Below, one piece after another: positions 1 through 10,075 of a stretch of DNA of 23,150 nt; position 1 is the stretch's first letter, and every line of letters starts with the position of its first letter. The stretch is from Bifiguratus adelaidae (Eukaryota > Mucoromycota > Endogonomycetes > Endogonales): contig MVBO01000189.1 in the NCBI GenBank assembly GCA_002261195.1, positions 1 through 23,150 on the forward strand, read 5' to 3'. The translations under genes and the position numbers were made by a program. Below the pieces are notes generated by a model that worked only from the letters and a program-made list of their open reading frames with translations, was not told the origin of the DNA and did not search any database.

Positions 1-625
1 CCAGCGACTCCCACCTAAAAATAAAAACAGGTGTGAGGCACGTGCTATCTTCGGGATTCCGGCAGTATCGAGCCAACCACCTCACGCATTCGACCGCACG
101 CCTGTCGTCAGTATAGACGCGTACATTGGATCGCGGACCACATGGATTCCATGGCGGACAATGATGCGCGTAGTCGGTCCCTTGTCCAGAGATGTATTAA
201 CCGAACCAATACTCACGGCTTCCATTGTTCCATCTTCTCCACAAGCTTGAGCTCATCTTCGGCTTGCCAAATCAATTCCTCTACCTGACCGGCACCGATC
301 TTTTTTTCAATCTCGTTAACATCCTTCGTTGACTCGACGATCTCTAGTCGGTGTTTGGTGAGTGCTTCGGCGGCTTGTCTATAAACAGCGCTCGCTGGGA
401 GGGCGGACAATCGTGAAAGTGTCTGGTTGTAAACTTTGATGAGGGTTGGCCGGGGGCTGTTGTGAACCGCAATGCCTGTAAGTCCGGTGGTTGTCTACGA
501 GATCCAGTGGACAAAGTGAGCAAATCATATACATTGGGAGCATAGTTCAAAAGCCCGGTAGGCTCAACAGAGACCGTGACTTAACCTACCTTGCGGGCCG
601 CAAAGAGCAATCGTGTGGGTAACAT
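1..625 (-). CDS. NDUFA5: NADH:ubiquinone oxidoreductase accessory subunit, NDUFA5/B13 type (partial, 3' end off window)
   Basis: Accessory subunit of respiratory complex I, on the matrix side of the inner mitochondrial membrane. Exons on the minus strand: 625-590, 494-217 and 14-1 (cut by the window edge). Introns of 95 and 202 nt have GTAGGT/TAG and GTGAGT/TAG borders. The joined protein begins MLPTRLLFAARK, a short basic hydrophobic start that fits mitochondrial import, followed by TTGLTGIAVH, the family's usual N-terminal TTGL.GLAV block. Further on come SAVYRQ..E..T..RL, IEKKIGAGQVEELIWQAE and the family end motif EQWKPWESL. WKPWESL is formed across the 202-nt intron, which supports that long junction. 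About 108 residues are visible; only the last few codons should be missing. The gene is divergent from the small membrane protein gene at 748, 122 bp away. The identification is by remembered family motifs. Confidence 0.9.
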
Positions 626-747
626 TGTTAATGATTTGTTGCGACACTCTCCACAGAACAACAAGGGCGTTGGGAAGAGCAATTTGATGACGTAGACAAA
701 ATGGGCTTTTCAGCAATTCTCTGGTCAATTATCCTTCGGCAGCAAAC
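626..747. promoter_or_regulatory. Short divergent promoter between NDUFA5 and the DUF423/TMEM256 gene
   Basis: Only 122 bp separate the two ATGs (625 minus, 748 plus), so both promoters must lie here or overlap the genes. A TGACGTAG sequence at 688-695 resembles a CRE/ATF site. I see no clear TATA box. That this is a shared promoter is inferred from geometry alone. Confidence 0.5.
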
Positions 748-1382
748 ATGTCTGTGCCTCCGTTCTACTGGAAGGCGGCCGCAGTTCTGGGTACGTTAAC
801 GTCGCAACGGTGTCGCGCCATGGGTTTTCTCTATTCATCCAGTCATCAACCGCTGATCCACTCTTTGCAATAGGCGCTACAGGTATCGGACTGGGAGCAT
901 TTGGTGCTCATGGTTGGTATTCTGTGAGAGATGTGGGATTTCATATCTAATCCTAGACTGCTATCATTCTAGCCTTATCCAAATACGTCAACAATGATCC
1001 AAAGAAGCTCGCAGTGAGTGTTTCAGCAACCGCACTGTGCTGATACAAACATGTCGTAACTCTCTCCTTTCCCCAGAACTGGTCCACGGCTGCCCATTAT
1101 CAATTGATCAACGCAGTCGCTCTCCTCGTCGTAGCTTCCGTCCCACGTACTGTGCGATCCATCTCGCCTTATGCCGCCCCGTTGATGCTGACGGGCACTA
1201 CCTTGTTCAGGTGAGTGCCAAGTGTCCGTCGGTAAAAACATTGTGACTGAGATCGCTCGGCCTTCAATAGCGGCTCTATCTACCTGTTAACATTGGATAA
1301 CCAGAAGTTCCGCTTCTTGGGACCAGTAACTCCCTTGGGAGGATTAGCCATGATTGCAGGATGGGCTGCACTCTTACTGTAG
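748..1382 (+). CDS. DUF423/TMEM256-family small membrane protein
   Basis: A 122-residue integral membrane protein of the DUF423 (bacterial YgdD, animal TMEM256) family, whose function is unknown. Exons: 748-790, 874-912, 973-1013, 1077-1210 and 1271-1382, with introns of 83, 60, 63 and 60 nt. After MSVPPFYWKAAAVLG comes GATGIGLGAFGAHALSK, the family's signature G.GAFGAH...K block near residues 15-31. Then come NWSTAAHYQLINAVALLVVA (about 42-61, the family's HxxALL-type second helix), a third hydrophobic segment near 74-96, and the ending LGPVTPLGGLAMIAGWAALLL. Length and four-helix pattern match the family. All four junctions restore continuous family motifs, so the model is firm. The next gene, SLA2, starts 110 bp downstream on the same strand. 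Confidence 0.9.
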
Positions 1383-1492
1383 ATGTTGTATGTGAGGCAA
1401 AAGAGAAGAGCGAGAGATTAAAGCGTGTCACAAGTGACATCAATGGCCAATTTCATTCCCTCGAGGTTCTACTCTTTACGTCTCTGAGCACG

Positions 1493-4400
1493 ATGAGCTT
1501 CTTGCCCTCGCGTCCCGTAGACAGGGAAAAGGCAGAAGCCGACTTGGCTCAAAACATCAAGAAGGCCACCAGTCCTGAAGAAACAGCGCCAAAACAAAAG
1601 CATGTCCGAAGTGAGTATTCTACTGCCGTGAGCGGGATGTTAGCGTGATGGTCTCCGCTGCTTGTTGCAAGGTTTCTAAACCACGGTATCAGGCTGTATC
1701 GTTTATACATGGGACTATCATATGTCTGCCTCCATCTGGGCTGGTCTCAAAGTGCAACCCATTCTGAGCGATGAAGTGCAGATCTTCAAGGCGCTTATTA
1801 CGGTGCACAAGATAATTCGTCAAGGCCATCCTGTGGTATGTGCCCGTAACCCGCGGTCAAAGAATAGTCCCCGATGCTGAATGGAAACGGCTAGGTTTTG
1901 AAAGATGCACAGCGTGAAACGTCATGGATAGAAACATGCGCAAGAAGTACTGTCGGCGACGGCATGAAAGGCTACGGACGACTCATTCGAGGCTACGTTG
2001 ACTTCATACTGTCAAAACTCAGCTTTCACAAGCAACACCAAGAGTTTAATGGAACATTTGAATACGAAGAGTATATTACACTAAAAGGCATCGACGATCC
2101 AAACGAAGGGTAAGGTCATCTATATCCGAACATTGCCGGTCAACTAAATAACGTTCAGTTATGAGACTATTGGCGAGCTCATGAACCTCCAAGATCAAAT
2201 CGACCAGTTTCAAAAGCTCATCTTTAATAACTTTCGCGGCTCCTCTAACAATGAGTGTCGTATTGCTGCCCTTGTTCCTTTGGTCGAGGAAAGCTATGGT
2301 ATCTACAAGTTTATTACAAGCATGCTTCGAGCTATGCACAGGAGTAAGTGCTTTTCAGTGAGAAAATCACAATTAAGTCATACGCAGGAACTGAAGCGAT
2401 GGATGCTCTTGCACCTCTGCGGACCCGGTACAATTCTCAGCATTATGCCTTGCTCAAATTTTACTATGAGTGTTCGAATCTACGCTACTTGACGAGTCTC
2501 ATTAGCGTACCCAAATTACCGCAGGTAGGTCAAATGTCGAGCCGGTTTAGAGCGAGAGATGCTGACTTTCTGGGGTGTCAGGACCCGCCGGATCTTACAA
2601 TCAGCGATTCGCCCACCCCTGGTGCTCGAAAAGTTGGTGCATCTACTCCACCACCCGCGCAACCTGACCCAAGTCAAGTCATTGACTTCTGGTCTGAGGC
2701 ACAAGCGCAGCAGCAGAAGGAGTATGACGAAGAGCAAGCAAGGCTGGCCAGACAGCGTGAAGAGGAACTTGGGAAGCAACGCCGCTTGCAAGAGCAACAG
2801 CAACGGGAGTTTGAGGAGCAACAAAGGTTACAATATGAGCGCCAAAGGCAACAGCAAGAGGAATTGATGCGACAGCAAATGCAAAGACAAGCTGCTGGTC
2901 GCCTCGCAGAACTCGAGCGTGAGGTTCTTGGCTTGCGTGGACAGTTTGAACGTGATCAAATGTTGCTTGATCAGTATGACAAGGTATGAATTGCCGTTGA
3001 TGAGTGTGTTTACTCCAGTCTCATTGCCTTGAAGCGCGTGAAAGCACTAGAAAACGAGCTTGCACAAATGAACCTTAACGCACAACAACGCGACGCGTCA
3101 AAGGATGAGCTCATCAAGTCTTTGCAAGGTATCTTAACTCATTCCGAGATTGTTTGTGCTGATGAATCGAATGTAGATCAAATAACTGTCTGGAAGAACA
3201 AGTACGATGCTTTGGCCAAATTATATTCCCAACTTCGACAGGAACATCTCGATCTTCTCAACAAGTACAAGCAGCTACAGCTCAAAGCGAATAATGCTCA
3301 GGAAGCCGTTGACAAGTATCAAAAGATGCAACAAGATATGCGCGTAAGTGCCCGGTTACGTCTTTGAGTGTTCCTTTCGGACTAAGTGCTTGCTTTGAAG
3401 GCGAAGAATATGGAGCTTGCGGATATGATTAGAGAACGTGATCGGGCAAAGAACGACCTTGCCCGTTTGCAAGGAGTAAGTATCGTCACCAAACAACGGC
3501 TAGTACTGAGCATTTTCCCTGCCAGTCACACAATGATGAGATCGCCCGACTTCGAAAGGACCTTGCCGACTCGAATTATCGCGTCGAAGAGCTTGGAAAG
3601 AACAAGGGCGCTGAAGTTGCATCGTTGCTTGGTCGTTTTAACCGTGAGAAGGCCGAGTTGGAGCGTGCTGCAAAGGTATGCCATGGGATATGCGGTGATT
3701 GGATGCTTGATGTTCAAACCATTACAGGATCGGCAACGACAACTTGATGAACTCATGGCAGAGTTGGACTTGGCTCGGGGGGAAGCTGACAGAATGGCTA
3801 TGGTTAGTAGGGCGAGGGTGGAAAAGTAATGCGGTGATGCTGACGCAGCAATGCTTTAACAGGAGAAGGATGAGGAACTTGCCATCATGCAAGCTGGCAT
3901 GGACGAATGCTTGCAACAACTGGCAGACTTGCAAGACTCATTGGGCGATAGTGAATCGAAACTGCAAGAGAAACTGGACACGCTCACAGCCGATCATGTC
4001 GATAAACTGAATGAGATTTTAGGTATGTTACACCTTGGCAATTTGATTTTTGCAGCTAATACGAATTAACGGACAGATACCATCTTTGCAAACTGCATTC
4101 AAAAGCTCAATGACGGCATATACGAGTTGGAAAACCCTGGTACGCAGGGCAATACCAATGCCACTCCAGAGTATGCGCTCTCCATGATTGAAAGGGCCAG
4201 CACTGCATCGTCCGAGTTCATGTCAGCATTCGGGCACTTCCTTGACGGAAGTAACAGCGGCGACCATGCATCTGCCATCACCACTGCATTGGGTCTCGCG
4301 CAAACTCTTGACGATGTCATGATCAACGCCAAGGGAATCACTCGCTATGCTGCCGAAGACAGCACCGTCGACGCGCTAATTGCTAGTACTCGCGAAGTCG

Positions 4401-5314
4401 GTGACTCCTGCATTACCTTCTTGAGCAACGTCATGTCATCCCACTTGAATAGTCTTCCACGACCTCAACGACCGGAGGTGGTCCTACTTGGTGATATGGA
4501 AGTCCAGGAAGCTTTGCAACGGGTATCCAAGCAGGTCGAAGAACTCACGTCTCAAGATGCTGCCAATGTCGCAAAGATGGCCGAAGGAGAAGTAGGCGAT
4601 TTAGTCGAGCAAGAAATGATGAATGCTGCTAGAGCCATCGAGGACGCAGCAGCTCGTATCCAAGAATTGATGAACAAGCCTCGGGACCCTCAAGTGTCGG
4701 CGACGGACATGCAAGTTCACTCCTCGATTCTGGAAGCGGTCATGGCGATCACCAATGCAATCGCTAACCTTATCAAACGTGCTGCCGAATCACAGCAAGA
4801 GATCGTTGCTCAAGGACGTGGAACATCTTCAAAAGCAGCCTTCTACAAGAAAAACAATAGGTGGACGGAAGGCCTTATTTCAGCCGCGAAGGCTGTGGCT
4901 GTGGCCACCAATCTGTTGGTGGAAGCTGCTGATGGCGTCATTCATGGAACTCATTCCTTGGAACAACTTATCGTCGCCTCCAACGAAGTGGCAGCAGCCA
5001 CGGCTCAATTGGTGGCTGCTTCCAGGGTGAAAGCAACTTTCATGTCAAAAACACAGGAACGTTTGGAATTGGCTGCCAAGGCTGTGACGGACGCCAGTCA
5101 AGCACTGGTACGCGCGGTTCGTGGTATCGCTGCCAAGCGTATGGAGAACAAGGCCAACAACATCGATTTCAATAAGCTGAGTCCTCACGAATTTAAAGTC
5201 CGAGAGATGGAGCAACAGGTCAAGATATTAGAGTTGGAACAGGCTTTGGTCCTGGCTCGTCGTATGCTTGCTGAGATGAGGAAGTCATCGTACCATAACG
5301 AAGAGGAGGAATGA
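1493..5314 (+). CDS. SLA2: Sla2/End4/HIP1R-type endocytic actin adaptor
   Basis: Links the clathrin coat and PtdIns(4,5)P2 membrane to actin during endocytosis. Exons: 1493-1610, 1693-1835, 1895-2109, 2159-2343, 2388-2524, 2582-2983, 3035-3128, 3177-3343, 3401-3475, 3526-3675, 3728-3802, 3863-4022 and 4077-5314, giving 1052 residues, the usual family length. An N-terminal ANTH domain (about 1-275) shows VYTWDYHMSASIWAGLKVQP, ALITVHKIIRQGHPV, FRG.SNNECRIAALVPLVEES and SVPKLPQDPPDL. A short proline-rich linker follows, then a Q/R/E-rich coiled coil (about 305-650, e.g. QRRLQEQQQREFEEQQRLQ). The C-terminal half ends in an I/LWEQ (THATCH) actin-binding domain (about 820-1040) with WTEGLISAAKAVAVATNLLV, ASNEVAAATAQLVAASRVK and NIDFNKLSPHEFKVREMEQQ. 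Introns are 44-82 nt. Two of them (2984-3034 and 3344-3400) need an AAG acceptor. Confidence 0.95.
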
Positions 5315-5379
5315 GAGTGACTTCCAATATATCCCACATTCACATATTCTATGGTACAACAGATCTAGGATTAAGCCTA

Positions 5380-6833
5380 TTAGGCGATCATTAGAATAGT
5401 AGTTTGTAAAATCATTGTGGAGACGACGATAACGAGTGAAAATCCCAATTGGCTGGCGCCCGAATGTGAATTAGAGAGCTACCCCCAGGATCAGCAATTC
5501 ATTCTGAAGCAGGGAAGTCGACTTACCGGCAAGTTGCTGATAGAGCCTGTTTGGGAAGTAGTCTGGGAAGCAGTTGAGGCACCATTTGATGTAGAAGAGG
5601 AGGATTGTTGAGAGAGAGAGGCTAGCGTGAGTTGAGGTTCCATGGCTTTAGCCAATAGACTACTCGTGTACGCTGCAAAAGGACATTAGCATCCTTGATG
5701 ACGTGGTGCCCAGGAGTACACTTACTCGTTGGATGCCAATTATCCCACCACAAGTAGCTGGAAAACAGTGCAGATTGAGTTATTGTTTGAGCACGTCTCG
5801 CGATATGCATACCTGCTTGGATCGTTACAAATCACACCGTGATCGAGGCATGGCAGAATCGTTTCAGCGTACTGGTAAGCTGTCGGGTTACTCTCCAGGC
5901 CCTTAAAAAACGCCCATGAGTCAAAGGTATGAACATTGACATCAGGATAGCTTGAGGAGAAGGATGCAATCATCGAGGCGTACATTGTATCGTACTCTTT
6001 GACAAAGTCAGAGAAAGCAGAGCGGACAGCATTCGTCTCATTCGATGCCAATGGAAGAGTGCTCAAGTCGATAACATTGGGTAGGAAAAACTGTCGAGAG
6101 CCGTAGTTGTAGAGGGATGTCTGAGGCGCTTCATCAGCACCAACCGGTTGAAAGGCTGTCAGCGCAACTTACCAGTTCATTTTGGACCGAGTTGAGTACA
6201 TTTTGGCGTGTCAAATTCTGATCCGAACTCGACAAATTCAGGATGAGGAACATATCGTGAAGATCATTTACGCCTATGGAGCATGAGAACGCGTGTGTAA
6301 TAGACCTGCCAAGCGTCACTTACCAACCCATATACTGTAGAGTGTAGTGCTTGGATCGAGAGTGGGGATCGATTTGTTGTTGAAGAACTCTGCCTGTTGT
6401 TGAGATATGTCTGGTGTTGTTCTCGTGACCACCGACTAGACACGGTTAGCGCCCAGTTGGATCAGATCAAGCCGTGTTGCTACTTACATTGTTAGCTGTT
6501 GCCCCAGACTTTGCATAGTCATACAAGTTGGCGCCAAGAGCCGGTGCCAGATATTCCACCCATGTGCGTCCATTGACAGCCCGATTATCCTATGCCACAA
6601 CGCCCGAGTCTCCTAGCAACACGCGCTTGGCGTCCGATCCACTCTTTTGCACTTACAAATGGAGGCTGACTCTCATTGAGGTAGCCATAACCATTGCATG
6701 TCCAACTATCACCGAAAACAACGATATCGGTGAACAATGTCGAACCACACGGCTGGTTCGGAAACTGACCCGGACACATCACATTGGCTGCGTTGGCTAT
6801 GGGCAGCAGGACGAGTATCCACCATGACTGCAT
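5380..6833 (-). CDS. Secreted GDSL/SGNH esterase with predicted GPI-anchor tail
   Basis: Putative secreted SGNH hydrolase, similar in style to fungal carbohydrate-esterase/lipase GDSL proteins; the substrate is unknown. Exons on minus: 6833-6657, 6589-6488, 6435-6324, 6273-6173, 6120-5813, 5757-5726, 5672-5527 and 5478-5380, giving 358 residues. MQSWWILVLLPIANA is a signal peptide. Block I is TDIVVFGDSWTCNGYG (nucleophile Ser43), then Gly66 in VNGRTW and YAKSGATANN. Block III is WVGVNDLHD (Asn133), and block V is WWDNWHPT (Asp272, His275). After the domain a Ser/Thr-rich stretch (about 294-323) leads into SNSHSGASQ and a hydrophobic tail, LGFSLVIVVSTMILQTT, ending at residue 358. This resembles a GPI signal with a small-residue omega site near 332-334. 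The last 48-nt intron is inferred because it yields this tail. Reading through instead ends 13 residues after residue 326, at a TGA. Confidence 0.83.
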
Positions 6834-6836
6834 GGC

Positions 6837-6864
6837 AACAAGAGAACAAGAGAACAAGAGAACA
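6837..6864. repeat. 8-bp tandem repeat (AGAGAACA) x3.5 in the esterase leader
   Basis: Three full copies of AGAGAACA at 6841-6864 are preceded by a half copy at 6837-6840. The array lies 3 bp upstream of the esterase ATG (6833, minus), where it reads as TGTTCTCT units in the 5' leader. An 8-bp period would shift a reading frame with each copy. This argues that the open frame continuing upstream of 6833 is not coding and supports the chosen start. Confidence 0.8.
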
Positions 6865-7174
6865 ATACACAATTGAATGTGTAAACAGAAGATGGCCCTT
6901 ATGTCCATTGAAACCGTTGTAATATATACCAAATTGGCGGCAAAATCCCCCGGAATCGACACATCCCCGTTGACCAAGCTCGTTCATTTGGTATACTGTA
7001 TTACTCGGACTGAACATCGTTGTACAGATAACATTACGAAAAGATAAGGCGGCTTAGCCAAATCGTATTACCATATTCTTGTATCATCTGCAAGCCATGT
7101 CGTAACACGCGTCACCCAGCCTCGGGGGCGCGCGTGATCGACAAATCGGGTCAATCACCGTTTAGTCAGTGGTG
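6865..7174. promoter_or_regulatory. Divergent intergenic region, esterase / MAK32-like gene
   Basis: Together with the leader repeat this makes 341 bp between two divergent start codons. On the minus strand TATATATT (6922-6929) lies about 90 bp upstream of the esterase ATG, a possible TATA element. ACGCGT, an MCB-type (MBF-binding) hexamer in fungi, sits near 7107-7112. An imperfect inverted repeat, GTGAT...ATCAC, spans about 7134-7158. No coding sequence is evident. These are motif matches by eye only. Confidence 0.35.
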
Positions 7175-8305
7175 ATGACGGTGTTCACTCCAGAGATTGT
7201 GTCAGTGGGGAGCTTCATTATCGATGATATACGCTATGAGGATGGCACTGAACAATTGGGTGTGGTTGGTGGAGGTGGTACACACATGATTTACGGTAAA
7301 GTCATGTCGCAGCATCACAGCCTCCCTCATCTCCTCATAGGCGCACGGCTATGGAAACGAGGTCCAAGCCACTCCAAAACCATAGGATACCAGCTACAGA
7401 TGGGGTTTGATTTTCCAGCGGATGTGGAGCAGCAATTGGACCGATTACACCTATCCCTCGAGAAGCGACGCCATCCTCATCTTTTCACCCCTCGTGCATG
7501 GAACATTTTTGGCCCTTCGGAACAACGTGGCTTTGAATATCAACATAAGAACATTCAAACCTTTCCGTCCAGCTTACCCAAAACTTGGATCTTGTTTGCC
7601 AAACTGCTCCATTTCATTTGCACACCGGAACGAGCGGAGAAGATCTCCGATGAGTGGCGCGCGCTTCAAGCGCAATACGCCCACGATTTCGCGGTTCCAC
7701 AAGACCAATTGGCTCAGACGCTCTTCCTGTGGGAGCCTTTGCCGACGGCAGCCATACCTGAGCAATGGGAAGCCACGAAAGCTGTGATGGCCAAGGTACA
7801 CATGGTGACACCAAACCATGATGAAGCAGCGGGGTTTCTCGGCAAGACGTTTGATCACATCGTGCAAGATCACGAAGGCGATCACATCAAGGCCCTCGTA
7901 TACCTTGCACAAACGTTCCTTGCCAGCGGTATCGGCCCTAACGGAGAAGGTTGTGTGGTAATACGAGCCGGAGCATTGGGATGTTTAGCCGCCAATAAGA
8001 CGGGGTATTATTACTTGCCGCCCTATTGGAGATCAAGCGATGGACAAAGGCATCCCAAGGTGCGCGATGTCACGGGTGCAGGCAATTCCTTTTGCGGAGG
8101 TTTCGCGATTGGGTACTTGGAAGGTGGGAGGAGCGTTGCACAGGGAGCTGTTTACGGGGCTGTGAGTGCAAGTTTTACGATCGAGCAGGTGGGATTGCCG
8201 GTGTTACATTCGGATGAAGATGACAGGGAGGAGACTTGGAATGATGGCGCTCAGCCACGTCAACGGGCGGACGAACTTTTTCCACTTCTTCGTCGAGTTC
8301 AATAG
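7175..8305 (+). CDS. MAK32: MAK32-like PfkB-family sugar-kinase-fold protein
   Basis: Member of the PfkB (ribokinase-like) family closest in style to fungal Mak32, which in budding yeast is linked to maintenance of a killer dsRNA element; no enzymatic substrate is established. Exons 7175-7295 and 7341-8305 give 361 residues. The start is the first ATG; the frame is also open upstream but without an ATG. The N-terminus EIVSVGSFIIDDI is the family's first strand with its Asp pair. GVVGGGGTHMIYGARLW is restored only by removing a 45-nt intron that is itself in frame and stop-free. KVHMVTPNHDEAAGFLG matches the usual family N.EE region. The C-terminal signature is DVTGAGNSFCGGFAIGYLEG. Its GAGN has Asn (residue 289) where active PfkB kinases carry the catalytic Asp of GAGD. 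I believe Asn or similar is common in the Mak32 branch, but this is from memory. The gene is convergent with the ALDH gene. Confidence 0.82.
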   Translation: MTVFTPEIVSVGSFIIDDIRYEDGTEQLGVVGGGGTHMIYGKVMSQHHSLPHLLIGARLWKRGPSHSKTIGYQLQMGFDFPADVEQQLDRLHLSLEKRRHPHLFTPRAWNIFGPSEQRGFEYQHKNIQTFPSSLPKTWILFAKLLHFICTPERAEKISDEWRALQAQYAHDFAVPQDQLAQTLFLWEPLPTAAIPEQWEATKAVMAKVHMVTPNHDEAAGFLGKTFDHIVQDHEGDHIKALVYLAQTFLASGIGPNGEGCVVIRAGALGCLAANKTGYYYLPPYWRSSDGQRHPKVRDVTGAGNSFCGGFAIGYLEGGRSVAQGAVYGAVSASFTIEQVGLPVLHSDEDDREETWNDGAQPRQRADELFPLLRRVQ

Positions 8306-8458
8306 ACCATGCTCACTCGGGCATTATACCTTCTGATGCAACAACATGTAAATGGAGCACAATTGCTCACTTGTCATAGCTCATTGTTACCTATAAACAT
8401 CCATTGATACGTCGGACGACACGCAAAGAGCCGACATACATATTTCTTTTTTACAGAC

Positions 8459-10075
8459 TTAGATGGTTCTGGTCAAGTTAATCTTGACACACTTGATTTG
8501 ACTATAGTTGTCCAAGGCATATTCACCGTTTTCACGGCCAAAACCGGATTGCTTGTATCCACCAAAAGGTGTATTGGCATCAAATTGGTTGTAGCAGTTG
8601 ACCCAGACTGTACCGGAGTGAAGGGCATTGGAGACCTGGACAGCCTTGGTCACGTCCTGGGTGAACACGGAGGCACCGAGACCGTAGACAGATGCGTTGG
8701 CCTTCTCAATCACTTCTTCCATTGTCTTGAATTTGCTCAAGACAACAACCGGTCCGAAAATTTCCTCCTGTACAATCTTCATATCCTCCTTGACATCGGT
8801 GAACACGGTAGGTTCAATAAAGTAACCCTCGGTGCCGTGGCGGTTGCCTCCCATCTTGACGGTGGCGCCAGCCTTCTTACCATCCTCAATATAGCCCATA
8901 ATACGGTCATATTGGGTTTGAGAGACTTGGGGGCCTTGGAAGGTGGCAGGATCCTCCGGATCACCGACCTTGACGGCTTTCTTACTGTGTTCTTGGAATT
9001 TTTCGAGGAAATTGTCATAGATGCTTTCCTCGACGTAAACACGCGAACCAGCGCAGCAGCATTGTCCGTGGTTGAAAAAGATACCAAAGGAAGTCCATCG
9101 GATAGCAGAGTCCAAATCAGCATCGGCAAAGATAATATTGGGTGACTTGCCACCGAGTTCAAGGGTGACCTTCTTGAGATTACTCTCAGCAGCGGCCTTC
9201 ATGATTTGGCGACCGACCAAGGTAGAACCAGTGAAGGCAATCTTGAGAACCTTCATGTGTCTAGCCAAGGCGTCACCAGCCGTACGACCGTAACCGGTAA
9301 TGATGTTCAAGACACCTGGAGGGAACCCCGCCTCCTTGGCAAGGGCAGCAACCTTGTAGGCAGAAAGAGGAGTAATCTCGGAAGTCTTAATGATCACAGT
9401 GTTGCCACAGGCAAGAGCAGGACCAATCTTCCATGCAAACATGAGCAAGGGGAAGTTCCAGGGGATAATGCCCCCGACGACACCAATGGGCTCGTGGCGA
9501 GTGTAGGAGAAGACGCCGGGGGTATCAATGACCTTGCCATGGATCTTGTCGGTCCATCCTGCGTAGTATCGGATGCAACCGATCAAGCCGGGAACATCTC
9601 CCGCACGAGAAAAAGTGATGGACTTGCCATTGTCTTGAGTCTCGATTTGAGCCAATTCCTCGGCATCGCGTTCCATGAGATCGGCGAGCTTGTTCATCAA
9701 ACGAGCACGCTCGGTGGCAGGAGTGTGTTGCCAAACCTCCTTATAAGCCTAACAAAAAAGTCAGCTCATGATCCCATCAAATTTGGTTACACGGCAAACC
9801 GGCCTCGCCCGCAACCTACCTTTTCAGCAGCATCGACAGCAATATCGACATCTTCCTTGTCAGCTTCTTGAACGGCGCAGATAACCTTGCCATTGGAGGG
9901 ATTGATCACATCAATGGTACGTCCAGACTTCGCCTTGACGAACTCATTGTTGATAAACAATCCAGTTTGCACTAGTTTACATCATACGATGAGCGGCGGT
10001 CTGCATAAGTCCCCGTCACTTACGCTTCAATTTGTAGCCCTTGGGAGTGGTATAATCTTTGATCAAGTCAGTCAT
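8459..10075 (-). CDS. Aldehyde dehydrogenase (NAD(P)+), ALDH superfamily
   Basis: Oxidises aldehydes to carboxylic acids with NAD(P)+; the form looks cytosolic since no targeting peptide is seen. Exons on minus: 10075-10024, 9971-9820 and 9748-8459, giving 497 residues, the normal length. Introns are 52 and 71 nt. The start [17 protein letters not shown] joins to [19 protein letters not shown]. Landmarks are [18 protein letters not shown], the Rossmann glycine motif in [22 protein letters not shown] with the general-base Glu, [11 protein letters not shown] with the catalytic Cys, EEIFGPVV and [13 protein letters not shown]. These active-site elements are intact, so the enzyme should be active. 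The substrate could be acetaldehyde or a broader range and cannot be told from sequence. Long open frames on the opposite strand are shadows of this gene. Confidence 0.95.

Noticed and set aside
476-589. Acceptor CAG at 478-476 for NDUFA5 exon 2
   Set aside because: It breaks the frame with exon 1. The TAG ending at 495 is in phase and restores the family's TTGL.GIAV block.
5417-5611. 64-codon plus-strand open frame downstream of SLA2
   Set aside because: It is antisense to the last two esterase exons, whose Ser/Thr-rich and hydrophobic coding makes better sense. It has no ATG at its stated start.
5610-5621. Possible frameshift at the (CT)5 microsatellite in the esterase gene
   Set aside because: A careful recount shows the frame runs unbroken from the HPTT catalytic block through the CT repeat into the Ser/Thr-rich tail.
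6834-6977. N-terminal extension of the esterase upstream of 6833
   Set aside because: The open frame runs through an 8-bp tandem repeat that is likely to vary in length. Starting at 6833 gives a clean signal peptide.
8498-9871. Two long plus-strand open frames (215 and 221 codons) opposite the aldehyde dehydrogenase
   Set aside because: They are antisense to a well-conserved ALDH coding exon, have no recognisable domains, and follow from its codon bias.
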